Source: Anoxybacillus flavithermus
Lineage (GTDB): Bacteria; Bacillota; Bacilli; Bacillales; Anoxybacillaceae
NCBI RefSeq assembly: GCF_002742685.1
Contig: NZ_PEDM01000006.1
Span: 1-64,000, forward strand
DNA: 64,000 bases
Reading direction: 5' to 3'
Position 1 is the stretch's first letter. The number at the start of each line of letters is the position of its first letter. The translations under genes were made by a program, and so were the position numbers. The notes below the pieces were generated by a model. That model worked only from the letters and a program-made list of their open reading frames with translations, searched no databases and was not told the origin of the DNA. Positions 36,860 to 45,387 of the stretch are shown in pieces.

Positions 36860-38551
36860 ATGGAATTTGTAGCGATTAGTGCGCTCCTCGTCATCGGAGG
36901 ACTTACATATACATATGTGTACCGAAAACGTTTATATAAACAAATCGATCAGTTAGAACAGTGGAAAATTTCTTTAATGAATCGCCCTGTGCCCGAGGAA
37001 CTGTCAAAAATTAAATCGTTAAATATGATGGGAGAAACAGAGCAGTTGTTTGAAAAATGGCGAAATGAGTGGGATGATATTGTTGCTGTGCAACTGCCGA
37101 ATATCGAAGAAAAGTTGTTTGATATTGAAGAATCGGTTGTCAAATATCGGTTTATGAAAGCGAAAGAAGCGTTACATCAAACGGAGCGACAGCTAAAAGA
37201 TATTGAAGGAAATATTCAACGTATTTTATTAGAGTTACAAGAATTAGTTGGAAGTGAAGAAAAAAATCGTGAGGAAATTGAACAATTCAAAGAGAAGTAT
37301 CGTCAAGTCAAAAAGGCGATGCTTACCCAGCGACATACATTTGGTCGCACAGAAGCTGCCCTTGAAGCGCGATTAAATGCCCTTCATCAACAATTTCAAA
37401 CATTTGAACAGTTAACAACAGAAGGGAATTATTTAGCAGCTCGTGAAGTCGTATTACTCATTCAAAACGAACTAAATGAATTACAACGTTTTATTGAACA
37501 CATTCCGCTTTTGTTAAGTGATGCACAAGTTGAAATTCCAGCACAATTAGATAATATTATTGAAGGATATCGTGAGTTGGTGGAAAAAGGGTATGTACTT
37601 GATCATCTTCCGATAGAAAAAGAAGTGGAAGCGATCCGTGGAAAAGTATCCCAAGTGCTCACGTTGTTAGAAACGCTTGCTGTCGATGAAGCAGAAAAAC
37701 TGCTTCGTGAAGCGCAAGAAGATGTAGATACGCTGTACGATTTATTAGAAAAAGAAGTGTATGCAGAACGTTTTGTTGATGAGGAAACAGAAAAAATTGA
37801 GCAAACGCTTTATGAGTTAGAAGAAGAAACGAAAGAAACGCGGGATGAAACATTGTTTGTCCAGCAAAGTTACCATTTATCACAAAATGATCTTGATAAA
37901 TATCGCCAAATTGAAAAGCAAGTGCAACAGTTAACGAAACGGTTTATGTTAATTCAAACGAAAATGATCGAAGAACGTTTAGCTTATTCGCTTATTCGTG
38001 AAGAGTTAGAGGAAATTTTGGCGCAAATTGCTGCGGTGAAAGAAAAACATGTTCAATTTCGTGAACATTTATATGCGTTGCGTAAAGATGAGTTAGCGGC
38101 ACGTGAGAAGTTGGCAGAAATGAAAAAACAATTGTCGGAAGCGATGCGGCTTGTGAAAAAAAGCAAGCTTCCTGGCTTGCCAGAATCTTATATGCTACAA
38201 GTAAGTGAGGCGCGTGAAAGTTTAACGCGTGTATCGCTTACGCTAGATGGAAAGCCGCTAAATATGGAAGCTGTTCATCAAGCGTTGGACGAAGCGATTG
38301 TTTTCGTGGAAAATGTATGTGATCAAACAAAAGAACTAATTGAACAAGCTCAATTAGCGGAAAGAGTGATTCAATACGGCAACCGCTATCGTCGCCGTTT
38401 TCATGCGGTGAATGCGGGACTAGAAGAGGCGGAACAACTATTTCGACGATACGAATACGAACTAGCTTTACAAAAAGCGATTGCTGCAGTCGAGCAAGTG
38501 GAGGAAGGAGCATTTGAACGTATTCGTGAGTGGCTAAAAGAAAACGAGTGA
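36860..38551 (+). CDS. ezrA: Septation ring formation regulator EzrA
   Basis: A 563-residue protein with a single N-terminal membrane anchor (about 3-20), then entirely helical, Glu/Gln-rich spectrin-like repeats (25-560). The C-terminal patch IQYGNRYRRRF is the QNR motif needed for midcell localisation. EzrA sits at the inner membrane, binds FtsZ and limits extra Z-rings. ATG 36860 follows a perfect AAGGAGG; length matches B. subtilis EzrA (562). It is transcribed divergently from hisJ. Confidence 0.96.
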   Translation: MEFVAISALLVIGGLTYTYVYRKRLYKQIDQLEQWKISLMNRPVPEELSKIKSLNMMGETEQLFEKWRNEWDDIVAVQLPNIEEKLFDIEESVVKYRFMKAKEALHQTERQLKDIEGNIQRILLELQELVGSEEKNREEIEQFKEKYRQVKKAMLTQRHTFGRTEAALEARLNALHQQFQTFEQLTTEGNYLAAREVVLLIQNELNELQRFIEHIPLLLSDAQVEIPAQLDNIIEGYRELVEKGYVLDHLPIEKEVEAIRGKVSQVLTLLETLAVDEAEKLLREAQEDVDTLYDLLEKEVYAERFVDEETEKIEQTLYELEEETKETRDETLFVQQSYHLSQNDLDKYRQIEKQVQQLTKRFMLIQTKMIEERLAYSLIREELEEILAQIAAVKEKHVQFREHLYALRKDELAAREKLAEMKKQLSEAMRLVKKSKLPGLPESYMLQVSEARESLTRVSLTLDGKPLNMEAVHQALDEAIVFVENVCDQTKELIEQAQLAERVIQYGNRYRRRFHAVNAGLEEAEQLFRRYEYELALQKAIAAVEQVEEGAFERIREWLKENE

Positions 38552-38574
38552 AGGAATTTCCCTCACTCGTTTTT
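38541..38574. terminator. Bidirectional terminator between ezrA and braB
   Basis: AAAACGAGTGA and TCACTCGTTTT pair with an inner GG/CC extension, ending in T run on both strands. Confidence 0.8.
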
Positions 38575-39901
38575 AGCTTGCTTTTTTTTCGGTACGTGCA
38601 ACGTGATTTGTCTTGTTAAATAATAAACCAATCACCCCACCGATGAGCGCTGGTGTCAGCCAACCAATTCCTTGTTCAAAGAGTGGCAATGTTTTTTCGT
38701 ATACGTGTAAAATGGCTGATACGTCAAATCCTGCTGTTTTTAGCCCATCCACGATGCTAACAAAGGACGTACCAACCATCGCTCCGATATAAACAGTTTG
38801 TTTACCATCAAAATAGTCATGTAAAAATGATAAAACGACAAGAGTGATGGCTAACGGATAAATGATAATAAGCACAGGAATCGATAATGAAATAAGCTTT
38901 GTTAAGCCGACATTTGCAATGACGGCACTGAAACCGCTCATCACGATGACAAGTGTTTGATAAGAAATTTTTGGCGAAATTTTCGAAAAATAACTTGCAC
39001 ATGATGATAATAAACCGACCGATGTTGTTAAACATGCTAGCATAATAATGATCGATAAAATGACTGTACCCGCTTGTCCGAATAAATAAGTGGCTGCTTG
39101 ACTAATAATTTCCCCGCCGTTATTCCGATAGCCGATTGCCTGTACGCTTGATGCGCCGATGAAAGCGAGCGATAAATAAACGAGCGTTAGTCCAGAGGCA
39201 GCAATAAGCCCAGCTTGAATGCAAAGTTTTGTCAATTGTTTTTTGTTTGTTATTCCTTTTTGTTGAATGGCTTGAATGACAATAATACCAAAAACGAGCG
39301 CTGCAATGGCGTCCATCGTTAAATATCCATCAATAAACCCTTTAAATAGCGGAGCGTCTGCATACGTATCCGTCGGTTTTTGGATTGTGCCCATAGGCGT
39401 CCATATGCTTTTTATAAAAAATAATGTAAGACCAACGAGCAAAAGTGGCGTTAACAACTTTCCGATCCGATCAACTAATTTCGATGGATTTAATGCTAAC
39501 CAAAGCGATATGCTAAAATAAACAACAGAATACACCGCTAACATTGTAGATCGATCAGTTGCTTCAGGTAAAAATGGAGTCACGCCAATTTCAAACGATA
39601 CCGTACCTGTCCGTGGAATACCAAAAAACGGACCGATTGCTAAATACATGACAGCTGTAAAAATGACACCAAATACAGGATGAACTCGGCTAGCTAATTG
39701 TTGCAAATCGCTTCCTGTTCTTGCGATGGCGCTGACCGCTAATATAGGTAATCCAACGCCGGTTATTAAAAAGCCTGCAATCGCAATCCATACGTTTTCT
39801 CCTGCCGCCTGTCCGAGCGCAGGAGGAAAAATCATATTGCCGGCGCCAAAAAATAAAGCGAATAACATAAAACCGACAGCCATTAAATCTTTTTTCGACA
39901 T
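38573..39901 (-). CDS. braB: Branched-chain amino acid carrier (BrnQ/BraB, LIVCS family)
   Basis: A 442-residue membrane protein with about 12 hydrophobic segments. It opens with the family signature FMLFALFFGAGNMIFPPALG near residues 9-28. It imports Leu, Ile and Val with Na+ or H+. ATG 39901 follows AAAGGAGGAT; the longer frame upstream has no ribosome site. In B. subtilis braB also lies between ezrA and nifZ. In this window its products could feed MbcS and branched acyl-CoA metabolism. Confidence 0.93.
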   Translation of the reverse strand: MSKKDLMAVGFMLFALFFGAGNMIFPPALGQAAGENVWIAIAGFLITGVGLPILAVSAIARTGSDLQQLASRVHPVFGVIFTAVMYLAIGPFFGIPRTGTVSFEIGVTPFLPEATDRSTMLAVYSVVYFSISLWLALNPSKLVDRIGKLLTPLLLVGLTLFFIKSIWTPMGTIQKPTDTYADAPLFKGFIDGYLTMDAIAALVFGIIVIQAIQQKGITNKKQLTKLCIQAGLIAASGLTLVYLSLAFIGASSVQAIGYRNNGGEIISQAATYLFGQAGTVILSIIIMLACLTTSVGLLSSCASYFSKISPKISYQTLVIVMSGFSAVIANVGLTKLISLSIPVLIIIYPLAITLVVLSFLHDYFDGKQTVYIGAMVGTSFVSIVDGLKTAGFDVSAILHVYEKTLPLFEQGIGWLTPALIGGVIGLLFNKTNHVARTEKKAS

Positions 39902-40078
39902 GATGATCCTCCTTTGTTGTCTCCGTACCAGCCTATATACTACCATACAAAATAGAAATTTTGTCGTTTTTATCAAAAGTTTCAATCTTTAAAATATTCT
40001 TTGATTATTTCTTTTTTGAATAAAGATGTGATAATATAAAAAGGCTGTTTGTATACGAACGTAATGGAGGCAAGGCCG

Positions 40079-41230
40079 ATGCTGTATTTAGATAATAGCG
40101 CCACAACAAAACCGTTTCCAGAGGCACTACAATCTTTCTTAAAAGTAGCGACTGATTATTTCGGGAACCCATCTTCACTACACGGATTAGGCATGCAAGC
40201 AGAACGACTGCTCACGCAAGCACGAGAGCAAATTGCCCGTCTGCTCGAGGTAAAAACGACAGAAGTGATTTTTACATCTGGAGGGACAGAAGGAAACAAT
40301 TTAGCCATTAAAGGTGCGGCTTGGCAATATCAACAACGCGGTCGCCATATTATTACAACAGCAATTGAACATCCGTCTGTCACCGAAGCGTGCAAACAGC
40401 TTGAACAATTCGGTTTTCGAGTTACATATGTGCCGGTTGACGAACGTGGTATCGTGTCTGTAGCACATATTGAACAAGCGCTGCGTGATGATACGATTCT
40501 TGTTTCTGTTATGCATGTAAATAACGAAGTGGGTTCTATTCAACCGATTGAACAGATTGGTGAGATGTTAAAAAAATACCCAAAAGTGCTGTTTCATGTT
40601 GACGGAGTACAAGGTGCGGCGAAGGTGCCGCTTCACTTAAAACGTGCAAATGTGGATTTATATACGATATCTGCTCATAAATTTCATGGGCTAAAAGGAG
40701 CAGGAGTTTTGTACGTTCGTGAAGGCGTGCGTCTTTCTCCCCTTTTATCAGGAGGAGCACAGGAAATGCAATTGCGTTCAGGAACAGAAAATGTTGCTGC
40801 TATTGTTGCGATGGCGAAAGCGTTACGGTTATCTATTGAACAGTATCGCGAATCATATGCTCGACTCGAGAAAATGAAACAGGCGATCATCGGACGTTTA
40901 CAAACGATTAAAGGCATTTCTGTCCACACGCCGCTAGAGCAATCTGCTCCACACATTATTCATTTTTCTTTAGAAGGAATAAAATCAGAAACGTTTGTTC
41001 ACGAACTGGAAAAACAACATATGTATGTATCGACAACATCAGCTTGTTCATCTCGTAAAAAAGCGCCAAGTAAAACATTGTTAGCGATGGGAGTTGAAAA
41101 AACGCGGGCAGAGCGTTCGATTCGCATAAGCTTATCATATGAACAACAAATGGAGCATGTTCCGATCATTATTGAAGCAATTGAGCAAGCATATGAACGA
41201 TTAAAAATAGTAGCGAGGGGAACGAAATGA
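40079..41230 (+). CDS. nifZ: Cysteine desulfurase NifZ (sulfur donor for ThiI)
   Basis: A 383-residue PLP enzyme of the NifS/IscS family. YLDNSATTKP opens the protein, SAHKFHGLKG holds the PLP Lys (about 200), and TTSACSSRKK (about 320) the persulfide Cys on a short mobile loop. In Bacilli NifZ passes sulfur directly to ThiI for s4U in tRNA. ATG 40079 follows AATGGAGG. Its stop overlaps the thiI start (ATGA), consistent with a dedicated pair. Confidence 0.94.
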   Translation: MLYLDNSATTKPFPEALQSFLKVATDYFGNPSSLHGLGMQAERLLTQAREQIARLLEVKTTEVIFTSGGTEGNNLAIKGAAWQYQQRGRHIITTAIEHPSVTEACKQLEQFGFRVTYVPVDERGIVSVAHIEQALRDDTILVSVMHVNNEVGSIQPIEQIGEMLKKYPKVLFHVDGVQGAAKVPLHLKRANVDLYTISAHKFHGLKGAGVLYVREGVRLSPLLSGGAQEMQLRSGTENVAAIVAMAKALRLSIEQYRESYARLEKMKQAIIGRLQTIKGISVHTPLEQSAPHIIHFSLEGIKSETFVHELEKQHMYVSTTSACSSRKKAPSKTLLAMGVEKTRAERSIRISLSYEQQMEHVPIIIEAIEQAYERLKIVARGTK

Positions 41231-42420
41231 CGTACGATCATATTGTAATTCGTTACGGTGAAATGTCGACAAAAGGAAAAAACCGCTTGCAATTTGTGAG
41301 ATGTTTAAAACGAAATATAGCAAAAAAATTAAAACATTTTCCGAACCTTCAAATTGAAGCATCGCGTGATCGAATGTACATTCGCTTACATCATACACCA
41401 CCGCAACCTGTCATCGAAAAACTGCAAGAAGTGTTCGGTATTCAATCGTTAAGTTTAGCGTTAAAAACGGAGAGCGATTTAGAAAAAATAAAAGAGGCAA
41501 CGCTTTATTTTGTGAAACAATTTCCACATGAAGGAAAAACGTTTAAAATATCCGCAAGAAGAGCCGATAAACAATTCCCGATCACAACAAATGAATTAAA
41601 CTACGAGCTCGGGAGTTATGTGTTAAAAAATACAACAGGTTTAACGGTCGATGTCCATCATCCTGACATTGATGTTCGAGTGGAAGTTCGAAAAGAAGGT
41701 ACGTATATTACAGCGTACGATGTACCTGGAGCAGGTGGTTTGCCTGTTGGAACAAGCGGAAAAGCGATGCTTATGCTTTCAGGCGGAATTGATAGTCCAG
41801 TAGCAGGATATTTGGCGATGAAACGCGGATTGCAAATTGAAGCCGTTCACTTTTTTAGCCCGCCGTTTACAAGTGAGCGGGCCAAACAAAAAGTGATTGA
41901 TTTAGCACAACGTTTGACCGAATTTGGTGGAACGATTCGTCTTCATATTGTGCCGTTTACGGAGTTGCAACAAGCGATTTATAAACAAGTTCCAGAAAAT
42001 TACTCACTTATTTCAACACGTCGTGCAATGTTGCGCATTACAGATGAAATTCGTAAAAAAGAAAACGGACTGGCGATTGTAACTGGGGAAAGTTTAGGGC
42101 AAGTGGCTAGTCAAACACTTGAAAGCATGGTCGTTGTCAACGATGTAACAACGACGCCTGTTCTTCGCCCGCTCATCTCGATGGATAAAACGGAGATTAT
42201 CGCGATTGCTGAACGAATTGGTACACATCATATTTCCATTCGTCCATATGAAGATTGTTGTACAATTTTTACGCCAAAAGCACCAAAGACGAAGCCAAAA
42301 AAAGAAAAAATTATTCAATACGAAAAGTTTTTACCTTTAGATGAAATGATTGCAGAAACGGTTGCGCGTGTTGAAACGATCACGTTAAAACCAGATGAGC
42401 CATTGGACGAGCTCTTTTAA
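41227..42420 (+). CDS. thiI: tRNA 4-thiouridine synthase ThiI
   Basis: A 397-residue enzyme that thiolates U8 of tRNA and supports thiamine thiazole synthesis. It has an N-terminal ferredoxin-like part, a THUMP domain (about 60-165), and a PP-loop ATP pyrophosphatase with SGGIDSPVAGY (about 184) and a conserved Cys in YEDCCTIF. The C-terminal rhodanese domain of E. coli ThiI is missing, as usual in Bacillus, where the partner desulfurase NifZ takes over. Confidence 0.95.
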   Translation: MTYDHIVIRYGEMSTKGKNRLQFVRCLKRNIAKKLKHFPNLQIEASRDRMYIRLHHTPPQPVIEKLQEVFGIQSLSLALKTESDLEKIKEATLYFVKQFPHEGKTFKISARRADKQFPITTNELNYELGSYVLKNTTGLTVDVHHPDIDVRVEVRKEGTYITAYDVPGAGGLPVGTSGKAMLMLSGGIDSPVAGYLAMKRGLQIEAVHFFSPPFTSERAKQKVIDLAQRLTEFGGTIRLHIVPFTELQQAIYKQVPENYSLISTRRAMLRITDEIRKKENGLAIVTGESLGQVASQTLESMVVVNDVTTTPVLRPLISMDKTEIIAIAERIGTHHISIRPYEDCCTIFTPKAPKTKPKKEKIIQYEKFLPLDEMIAETVARVETITLKPDEPLDELF

Positions 42421-42479
42421 CGATATGTATGAAGTCCATTTGTTTTGCACAAGCTATAAGTGCGAGGGGGTGAAAACAA

Positions 42480-42671
42480 ATGGCAAATCGAAATCGATTG
42501 CTCGTCCCTGGTGTACAACAAGCGATTGATCAAATGAAATATGAAATTGCTCAAGAGTTTGGCGTGCAGTTAGGCCCAGATACAACTGCGCGGGCAAATG
42601 GCTCTGTCGGTGGCGAGATTACGAAACGCCTCGTGAAAATGGCAGAACAACAATTAGGCAGTCAAAAATAA
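42480..42671 (+). CDS. Alpha/beta-type small acid-soluble spore protein
   Basis: A 63-residue SASP that coats spore DNA. The germination protease site is in YEIAQEFG (cut after Glu), followed by the second conserved segment [19 protein letters not shown]. subtilis sspA is at the same place after thiI. Expression should be by sigma-G in the forespore: GTATG (42427-42431) and CAAGCTA (42450-42456) are 18 bases apart, a weak candidate only. Start follows GCGAGGGGGTG. Confidence 0.95.
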   Translation: MANRNRLLVPGVQQAIDQMKYEIAQEFGVQLGPDTTARANGSVGGEITKRLVKMAEQQLGSQK

Positions 42672-42683
42672 ATGTTAGATGAC

Positions 42684-42715
42684 AAAACTCGGTAGCTCGT
42701 TCTACCGAGTTTTTT
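42684..42715 (+). terminator. Rho-independent terminator of the SASP gene
   Basis: AAAACTCGGTAG and CTACCGAGTTTT pair perfectly around a five-base loop, with T run. Confidence 0.88.
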
Positions 42716-42804
42716 ATTTTTTAAAAATTTTTAGAAAAGTTATACAAAAGCATTCGATTTTTTTGTATAATTTTTTTGTATCATACGGTAAGGGGGAGAG
42801 GAAA

Positions 42805-44379
42805 ATGAATTTAATTGCACCAGAAAAGTACAATTTGACAAGTGAATTTGAAAAATATGCGGGCGATCCAAACCGAATGGCGTTAAAATGGGAGAATGAA
42901 GCGGGAGAAACAAAAGAGCTTACATATGATGAGCTAATGAAACAGGCGAATAAAATTGCAAACGCTTTCGTTAGTCATGGGTTGCAAAAAGGAGATAAAG
43001 TACTTGTGATGCTCCCGCGTTTGTTAGAAGCGTATGCGGTATATATTGGAGCGTTGAAAGCGGGACTTGTCATTATTCCTAGTTCCGAAATGCTGCGCAC
43101 AAAAGATTTGCAATATCGAATTTCCCATGGGGAAGTAAAAGGGGTTGTTGCTTATTTTCCGTATATTGAACAATTTATTCCTGTTGAGGGGATGGAAAAT
43201 ATCGTAACATTTTCGATCGGCGGTTCGACTGAGCGCTGGCTCGATTTACACGAAGAAATGGCAAAGCAAAGCGATATATTTGTTGCTGTAGAGACATCTC
43301 GGGAGGATATGGCGTTTCTATCTTATACATCAGGAACGACAGGCAATCCGAAAGGTGTTGTGCATACGCACGCTTGGGCATATGCGCATTTACGAACAGC
43401 AGCGAAAAATTGGCTTTGTATTGAAGAAGGAGATCTTGTTTGGGCAACAGCAAGCCCAGGATGGCAAAAATGGGTATGGAGTCCGTTTCTATCAACACTT
43501 GGATCTGGAGCGACAGGGTTTGTGTACTACGGTCGATTTGAACCAGAAAAATATTTGCAGCTATTAGAAAAATACAATATTAATGTGCTTTGTTGTACAC
43601 CGACAGAATATCGTCTTATGGCTAAAGTTCCAACGATTTCTCAATATAAGTTACCGCACTTGCATAGTGCTGTATCAGCAGGTGAACCGTTAAACCGTGA
43701 AGTGATTGATACGTTTGAGCGATATTTTGGCGTGCAAGTGCGCGATGGATATGGACAGACAGAAAATACGCTACTTGTTGGGGTTATGAAGGGAATGAAA
43801 ATTAAACCAGGTTCGATGGGCAAACCGACACCGGGTAATCGAGTTGAAATTATTAATGAATTTGGCGAGCCTTGTGAGGTTGGGGAAGTCGGAGATATTG
43901 CTGTTCATGTTGAAACGCCAGCTTTGTTTAAATGTTACTATAAAGATCCGGAACGAACAGCGATGCAGTTCAGAGGGGAATATTATATTACTGGCGATAA
44001 AGCGAAAAAAGATGAGGAAGGGTATTTTTGGTTTGAAGGTCGTGGCGACGATATTATTATTAGCTCAGGTTACACGATTGGTCCGTTTGAGGTAGAAGAT
44101 GCACTAGTAAAACATCCATTCGTGAAAGAATGTGCGGTTGTCGCTAGCCCAGATGAAATTCGGGGGCATGTTGTGAAAGCGTTTATTGTGTTGCGTGAAG
44201 GGGTAGATAAAAATGACCCGACTTTAATTCCGCAACTTCAAGAGCATGTAAAGCAACTCACAGCGCCGTATAAATATCCGCGTAAAATTGAGTTTGTTGA
44301 CGATCTGCCAAAAACGACTTCTGGAAAAATTCGTCGTGTTGAATTGCGCGAGCGTGAAATGAGAGCTATGCAAAAATAA
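42805..44379 (+). CDS. mbcS: Acyl-CoA ligase MbcS-like (branched/medium-chain, AMP-forming)
   Basis: A 524-residue adenylate-forming ligase. A3 motif SYTSGTTGNPKGVVH (about 173), YGQTEN (A5), GDKAKKDEEGYFWFEGRGDD (A7-A8) and the catalytic Lys in PKTTSGKIRR. B. subtilis YtcI/MbcS, at the same place after sspA, activates 2-methylbutyrate and similar branched short acids for fatty acid synthesis. ATG 42805 follows AAGGGGGAGAGG. Upstream, TATAAT (42766-42771) is a probable -10 box, and a CodY-like AATTTTTAGAAAAGT (42726-42740, two mismatches) lies near. Confidence 0.9.
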   Translation: MNLIAPEKYNLTSEFEKYAGDPNRMALKWENEAGETKELTYDELMKQANKIANAFVSHGLQKGDKVLVMLPRLLEAYAVYIGALKAGLVIIPSSEMLRTKDLQYRISHGEVKGVVAYFPYIEQFIPVEGMENIVTFSIGGSTERWLDLHEEMAKQSDIFVAVETSREDMAFLSYTSGTTGNPKGVVHTHAWAYAHLRTAAKNWLCIEEGDLVWATASPGWQKWVWSPFLSTLGSGATGFVYYGRFEPEKYLQLLEKYNINVLCCTPTEYRLMAKVPTISQYKLPHLHSAVSAGEPLNREVIDTFERYFGVQVRDGYGQTENTLLVGVMKGMKIKPGSMGKPTPGNRVEIINEFGEPCEVGEVGDIAVHVETPALFKCYYKDPERTAMQFRGEYYITGDKAKKDEEGYFWFEGRGDDIIISSGYTIGPFEVEDALVKHPFVKECAVVASPDEIRGHVVKAFIVLREGVDKNDPTLIPQLQEHVKQLTAPYKYPRKIEFVDDLPKTTSGKIRRVELREREMRAMQK

Positions 44380-44382
44380 CAT

Positions 44383-44410
44383 GTTCCGCTCCGATTCATT
44401 CGGAGCGGAA
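44383..44410. other. GC-rich hairpin after mbcS without T run
   Basis: TTCCGCTCCGA and TCGGAGCGGAA pair perfectly, but the hairpin is followed by A residues on the plus strand and by no T run on the minus strand. It is not a standard terminator; a processing or stability element is possible. Confidence 0.5.
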
Positions 44411-44416
44411 AAAAGC

Positions 44417-44445
44417 TTGACGATCTAAAAAAAATCGTGTACTAT
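44417..44445 (+). promoter_or_regulatory. Sigma-A promoter of the liv/acyl-CoA-ligase operon
   Basis: TTGACG (44417-44422) and TACTAT (44440-44445) with a 17-base spacer, right after the mbcS hairpin and 160 bases before livG. Confidence 0.7.
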
Positions 44446-44454
44446 TCTTTTTAG

Positions 44455-44469
44455 AATTTTCTTAAAATT
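44455..44469. promoter_or_regulatory. Candidate CodY box at the liv operon promoter
   Basis: AATTTTCTTAAAATT matches the CodY consensus AATTTTCWGAAAATT at 14 of 15 positions. It begins about ten bases after the -10 box, so bound CodY would block transcription. Confidence 0.55.
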
Positions 44470-44495
44470 AAGAAATATTTTTTCGTGAACTCTTT

Positions 44496-44509
44496 TGGTA
44501 ACGCTTACA
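44496..44509. promoter_or_regulatory. cre site (CcpA operator) upstream of livG
   Basis: The minus strand reads TGTAAGCGTTACCA, a full match to the CcpA operator consensus TGxAAxCGxWxxCA. It lies about 45-58 bases after the predicted transcription start, a position typical of roadblock repression. Confidence 0.75.
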
Positions 44510-44604
44510 TTCTTGTTTTTTCGTTGTGTAAAGTCATAAAGATATAAAAACGTCCATAAAGTGTTATCGAAAGAGAGAGAAATAAAGAAAAAGGGGGGAG
44601 TGAA

Positions 44605-45375
44605 GTGGATATATTGAACGTGCAAAACGTATCCATTCGTTTCGGTGGTGTTTTAGCGCTTGATGCAGTTTCTTTTGAAGTAAAAGAAGGAGAGATTTTT
44701 TCCCTCATTGGACCAAACGGAGCAGGAAAAACGAGTATGTTAAACTGCATTAGTGGCCTGTACAAACCAACAGAAGGGGACATTTTCTTCAAAGGGGAGC
44801 GTATTACGCATATTAAACCACATAAACGCGCAGCATTAGGTATTGCGCGAGCGTTTCAAAACATTGAATTGTTCCCTCATTTATCCGTTTTGGACAATCT
44901 TATGCTAGGAAGACATGTGCGCATGAAAACAGGTGTACTTGCAGGTGGATTGTACTGGGGGAAAGCGCAAAAAGAAGAAGTAGAGCATCGTTATAAAGTT
45001 GAGGAAGTGATCGATTTTTTAGAGCTCGAGCATGTACGCAATGTGCCTGTTGGTACGCTATCTTACGGTTTACAAAAGCGGGTAGAAGTCGGTCGCGCAT
45101 TAGCGATGGATCCTGATTTACTATTGCTTGATGAGCCAATGGCTGGCATGAACAACGAAGAAAAAGAAGACATGGCGCGTTATATTATTGATATTCACGA
45201 AGAAAAAAAGACGACGATTATTTTAATTGAACACGATATGGGCGTTGTGATGGATTTATCCAATCATATTGCTGTGTTAGATTTTGGGAAATTGATCGCG
45301 TACGGAACGCCAAAAGAAGTGCAAACAAATCCGCGCGTCATTGAAGCGTATTTAGGAGAAGAACATGCGGTGTAA
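44605..45375 (+). CDS. livG: Branched-chain-type ABC transporter ATPase LivG
   Basis: A 256-residue ABC ATPase of the HAAT (LivG) class: Walker A GPNGAGKTS (about 36-44), signature LSYGLQKRVEVGRA, Walker B LLLLDEPMAGMN and the C-terminal AYLGEEHA tail typical of LivG. It pairs with LivF on a LivH/LivM heterodimer. GTG 44605 follows AAGGGGGGAG. First gene of a seven-gene operon whose substrate is probably an organic or fatty acid rather than an amino acid (inference from the ligase genes inside it). Confidence 0.9.
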   Translation: MDILNVQNVSIRFGGVLALDAVSFEVKEGEIFSLIGPNGAGKTSMLNCISGLYKPTEGDIFFKGERITHIKPHKRAALGIARAFQNIELFPHLSVLDNLMLGRHVRMKTGVLAGGLYWGKAQKEEVEHRYKVEEVIDFLELEHVRNVPVGTLSYGLQKRVEVGRALAMDPDLLLLDEPMAGMNNEEKEDMARYIIDIHEEKKTTIILIEHDMGVVMDLSNHIAVLDFGKLIAYGTPKEVQTNPRVIEAYLGEEHAV

Positions 45376-45387
45376 AGGGGGAGTTTT

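Noticed and set aside
39940-39975. CodY-like AT-rich palindrome upstream of braB
   Set aside because: CAAAATTTCTATTTTG only loosely resembles the CodY consensus; such matches are common in AT-rich spacers.
44380-44604. FadR operator in front of the liv/acyl-CoA-ligase operon
   Set aside because: No palindrome of the TGAATGA...TCATTCA type could be found in the region.
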